From: Microbacteriaceae bacterium
Lineage (GTDB): Bacteria; Actinomycetota; Actinomycetes; Actinomycetales; Microbacteriaceae
Length of the DNA: 16,831 bases
Assembly: GCA_012511645.1 (NCBI GenBank)
Contig: JAAZFP010000270.1
Span: 1-16,831, forward strand
Direction of reading: 5' to 3'
This document shows positions 14,242 to 16,831 of this stretch, piece by piece. The position numbers and the translations under genes were made by a program. The notes beneath the pieces are model-generated. The model worked only from the letters and a program-made list of their open reading frames with translations, did no database searches and was not told the DNA's origin. Every line of letters starts with the position of its first letter. The first letter of the stretch is position 1.

Positions 14242-16668
14242 TCACCTTCCGACTATGCGGAATCCTTCTCTTCGTATCACTCTTGTTCGGCGCGCATGCA
14301 TGCGATCGAGTAACGGAACATTCGAGTCATGAAAATCGTGCACCACGGTTGCTGCGTCACCGCTTGAGGAAGAGCCGCGGGTGATCCGTCCGAGCTGCTG
14401 CACAACTTTTCCCTTGAACGAGATCGGCACCGCGAGAAACAACGTGTCGAGGGTGGGTAGATCGAGTCCCTCTCCTGCGACTTTGTCGATTGCAACCAGA
14501 ACGAATGGCTCGCCGGTCGACATAATCTCAGCAAGACGGCCTCGAATCTCGCGCCGTTCCGCTGGTGCTAGCCGACCGTGCAGAGACAGCACCGGAACCT
14601 TCACGCGCTGCCCGAGTTCATCGCTGAGCGCTTCAAGATGGTCCAGCCGATTCGTAAGCACCAGACAGCACCGCTTCTCCGCAGCAGATGAAGCGATCTC
14701 ATCCACGAGCAGCGCGTTACGCGAGGCATCGTGAACCAGTTCGGTGTAGATCGCCTGGATCGACGGCCCATCTGTGCCTGGTTCATCAGTGGTGAACTCG
14801 GTCGTGTGAATCTTCAGCACTCGATCGACGTTGCTTTCCGATGACATGGTGTGACGGATAGGTCCACACTGCATGGTGATCAGACCATCCATTTGGTCAG
14901 AACGGTACGGAGTTGCCGTCATACCGAGCCATCGCGGAGTGTTGGCCTGCCGAAGCGCCGCCTCAACGGCGGGAGCAGCGATCGCGTGACACTCGTCAAT
15001 GATCACCTGGCCGTATTCGTTCAGGATTGTCGGATCACCGTTCCGGTGCGCAAGAGTCTGCATCATGATGAGGTCGATGTCACCTTTGCGCTTCCGCCGC
15101 CCAGCCCCCAGTTGACCAATCTGCTTCTCCTCGATCGAAAGGAATTGTGTCAGTCGCTCCCTCCACTGAACCAGCAGCTCGGCCCGATTGACGAGAATCG
15201 CCGTGGGAACTGCGCGGGCGGCAATCAGCGCACACGCGATCACAGTTTTGCCCGAACCCGGTGGTGCGACCAGAACCCCGGAGTCGTATTTCTTGACCGC
15301 TTCGACGCACTCCGACTGCTCTGATCGCAGTTTTCCCTTGAACTCAAGATCAAGGCTCGGCCTTCGCTTGGTGCGAGGTTTCGAGAGTCTCGTGGTGAAC
15401 CCAGCTTCTTCTAGTCGCTGCATCGCTTCATCGAGTAAGCCTCGCGGGATTCGAATCTCGTGATCATCGTGCTCGAAGCAAGTCACGTACCTGGGTGTGC
15501 CATAGGTGCTGAAGCGCTGCGCCTGCTTGCGGAAGAACTCCGGGTTCGCCACCGAAGCCAAGTGCTTCAACTCAGTGATCAGGTTCCCCGGCAGCTGCGC
15601 AGTCGGAACATGGATGGTCGAGTCAAGTCGAAGCTCGATCCTTTGGCGTTTGCGACCACCCGCACCGCTTCGTAGTGCTGCCCTCCTCGGCCTATATGAG
15701 AGGTTCTCAGCCGGTCCCAGGCGCGCGTTCTCAGCGGATTTCGCAATCTCAGCTATCTGCTCATGCGTTACGACGGCAACGGAGGACAGCGCGGCAAACT
15801 GATCGGAGAACGGTGACCATGTTTCTGGATCCGCAAAGACCGTAGTGCCCCGACGTCGGCAATCGCCTTGCAAGGGAAGCGCAATGAGATTGCCCAGTCG
15901 CGCCCGTCCCACCGACTGTTTTGGCAGCGTATCTTGAGCAGGGAAGAACCTGTCGTAGCTCTCAAAGCCCATCCCCGGAGAGGCACTCATCGCTCGCTTA
16001 AGCAATGCCGCCCCCGCTGCCCGAGCAATCACAGCGGGCACCGCTGACTCGAAGAACATCCAGACATGGGCACCTTGACCAGACCGAGAAATCTCAGCCA
16101 GAACGTTGACACCCGCATTGCTGCATGCGGTGACATAGGCAGTTGCGTCGCGTTTCCAATCCGCATCGTCGAAATCGCAAACCAGCAGTCGGCACAGATC
16201 CCCTTCGAGCATCGGGTAGATCCCTGCGTGGAATTCCCGTGCAGCGAGGCCCGATCCTGGGTTACCTCGGAGATGCGCCTCGACTACCCGCGCATCGAGC
16301 GCAAGGTGGTCTGCTGGAGTTGCGGCGTCGGTATAGAAGCCTCCGCGCACTGCCGGGCTCCAACCGCTCTTACCGGTTCGGGAGCTTATCCACCGTGTCG
16401 CGTAGACATCTTTGCGGCCCTGGAACCGCTCCATGAACAGTGCCACCTTCTCAGCGCTGGATGACTGACCGGTGACAGGCGGCACTGACGAATCAGTGAG
16501 AATCTTCGATTGCGCGGGGACTGATATCGTCGACTGTGCTTCGAGCGTCGCGAGTTCTTGTTTCGCAGCTGAGAGCCGAGCCTCCAACTCCGCGATCCGC
16601 GACACCAGTTCAGCGCGAGCAGCATCTCGCTCACCACAATTCTCCACGCTAGTCACGCTACTCAGCAT
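14242..16668 (-). CDS. TOTE-type archaeo-eukaryotic primase fused to SF2 helicase
   Basis: An 808-aa two-enzyme fusion, presumably acting on DNA in defence or mobile-element biology. A short coiled coil (about 18-46) is followed by an archaeo-eukaryotic primase domain (about 75-300) of the type named for TOTE conflict systems. Its catalytic residues are Asp165/Asp167 in LLVCDFDD, His201 in GQGAHVW and Asp239 in ESYDRFFPAQD, followed by GNLIALPLQG. After a linker, an SF2 helicase fills about 445-775: Walker A APPGSGKT (468-475), DECH (558-561), TATP (584-587), and VVQQLGRITRG (755-765) as motif VI. No nuclease domain follows; the protein ends soon after the helicase. The start at 16668 has AGGAG 9 nt upstream, inside a perfect 24-bp palindrome. 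The exact target is unknown. Domain calls are firm; the conflict role is inferred from family membership. Confidence 0.9.
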   Translation of the reverse strand: MLSSVTSVENCGERDAARAELVSRIAELEARLSAAKQELATLEAQSTISVPAQSKILTDSSVPPVTGQSSSAEKVALFMERFQGRKDVYATRWISSRTGKSGWSPAVRGGFYTDAATPADHLALDARVVEAHLRGNPGSGLAAREFHAGIYPMLEGDLCRLLVCDFDDADWKRDATAYVTACSNAGVNVLAEISRSGQGAHVWMFFESAVPAVIARAAGAALLKRAMSASPGMGFESYDRFFPAQDTLPKQSVGRARLGNLIALPLQGDCRRRGTTVFADPETWSPFSDQFAALSSVAVVTHEQIAEIAKSAENARLGPAENLSYRPRRAALRSGAGGRKRQRIELRLDSTIHVPTAQLPGNLITELKHLASVANPEFFRKQAQRFSTYGTPRYVTCFEHDDHEIRIPRGLLDEAMQRLEEAGFTTRLSKPRTKRRPSLDLEFKGKLRSEQSECVEAVKKYDSGVLVAPPGSGKTVIACALIAARAVPTAILVNRAELLVQWRERLTQFLSIEEKQIGQLGAGRRKRKGDIDLIMMQTLAHRNGDPTILNEYGQVIIDECHAIAAPAVEAALRQANTPRWLGMTATPYRSDQMDGLITMQCGPIRHTMSSESNVDRVLKIHTTEFTTDEPGTDGPSIQAIYTELVHDASRNALLVDEIASSAAEKRCCLVLTNRLDHLEALSDELGQRVKVPVLSLHGRLAPAERREIRGRLAEIMSTGEPFVLVAIDKVAGEGLDLPTLDTLFLAVPISFKGKVVQQLGRITRGSSSSGDAATVVHDFHDSNVPLLDRMHARRTRVIRREGFRIVGR

Positions 16669-16674
16669 GCCACG

Positions 16675-16698
16675 ACGCTCCTAACTAGTTAGGAGCGT
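16675..16698. promoter_or_regulatory. Perfect 24-bp palindrome at the primase-helicase start
   Basis: The left half is ACGCTCCTAACT and the right half is its exact reverse complement. It ends 6 bp before the ATG at 16668 and contains the AGGAG ribosome binding site in the arm nearest the gene. As RNA it would fold into a 10-bp stem with a CUAG loop that hides the ribosome binding site. As DNA it is an ideal operator for a dimeric repressor. A perfect 24-bp palindrome is not expected by chance in this window. Confidence 0.7.
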
Positions 16699-16700
16699 GG

Positions 16701-16712
16701 AAAGAATGGCCC
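16701..16712. repeat. 12-bp direct repeat, right copy
   Basis: The second copy of AAAGAATGGCCC (the first is at 13507-13518), two bases beyond the palindrome upstream of the primase-helicase gene. It may mark the right edge of an inserted module. Sequence past it does not restore the missing end of parE. Confidence 0.35.
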
Positions 16713-16750
16713 AAGATCGCGGCGGGCTCGGCTTGTAAGCGCCGCGAGAG

Positions 16751-16772
16751 ATCCTGCGACTGCGCGCAGGAT
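16751..16772. repeat. REP-like hairpin
   Basis: Arms ATCCTGCG (16751-16758) and CGCAGGAT (16765-16772) flank the 6-base loop ACTGCG. The motif resembles short palindromic intergenic repeats seen in many copies in GC-rich genomes; only one copy is in this window. The surrounding 119 bases (16713-16831) contain no gene, and a second small inverted repeat GCCCAG/CTGGGC lies at 16806-16826. Confidence 0.4.
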
Positions 16773-16831
16773 GACGGTGGTGCGACAGAGGGGGCCGAGT
16801 AGGCGGCCCAGAACCGGGGCCTGGGCTGAGA

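Overview
The window is high-GC DNA with short intergenic gaps, ATGA/GTGA stop-start overlaps and probable leaderless promoters (TANNNT about 7 nt before a start). Together with the gene content this suggests an actinobacterium, most likely Microbacteriaceae (Leucobacter-like). The genus is an inference. I found no tRNA, rRNA or CRISPR array.

Left part (57-3808): a large LuxR-type (LAL-like) regulator on the minus strand is divergent from an MFS exporter on the plus strand. Their start codons are 23 bp apart, across a face-to-face promoter next to three CATATG copies. Positions 1-56 hold no recognisable gene.

Central part (3865-10574): a sulfur/methionine region. On the minus strand lie mesX and mesD (a DUF1852 putative oxygenase and a folate-independent core methionine synthase, overlapping by 4 bp), then an OsmC-family protein and a CorA-family channel 7 bp apart. 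Divergent from mesX on the plus strand are a MalY/PatB-type C-S beta-lyase and an O-acetylhomoserine sulfhydrylase, also overlapping by 4 bp. The plus-strand pair should make homocysteine and the minus-strand pair should methylate it. The shared intergenic region carries a 23-bp imperfect inverted repeat, a good candidate for the common operator.

Positions 10575-10974 are 400 bases without an intact gene. They contain a decayed fragment (about 10705-10861) whose best stretch is about 89% identical to part of the gene at 13623-14159. A secreted or membrane DUF2207 protein follows on the minus strand (10975-12792).

Right part (12986-16831): an accessory block. A ParD-type antitoxin is followed by a parE that is frameshifted near its start and has lost its normal C-terminus. 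Next comes a small putative RNase H-fold (DUF3800-like) protein with a leaderless promoter, convergent with an 808-aa protein that joins an archaeo-eukaryotic primase domain (TOTE conflict-system type) to a superfamily 2 helicase. A hairpin separates the two convergent genes. A perfect 24-bp palindrome containing the Shine-Dalgarno sequence lies just upstream of the primase-helicase start. A 12-bp direct repeat (13507-13518 and 16701-16712) brackets the two genes. I read this as a small defence or mobile module inserted beside or into a toxin-antitoxin locus. The last 119 bases have no gene but carry a REP-like hairpin.
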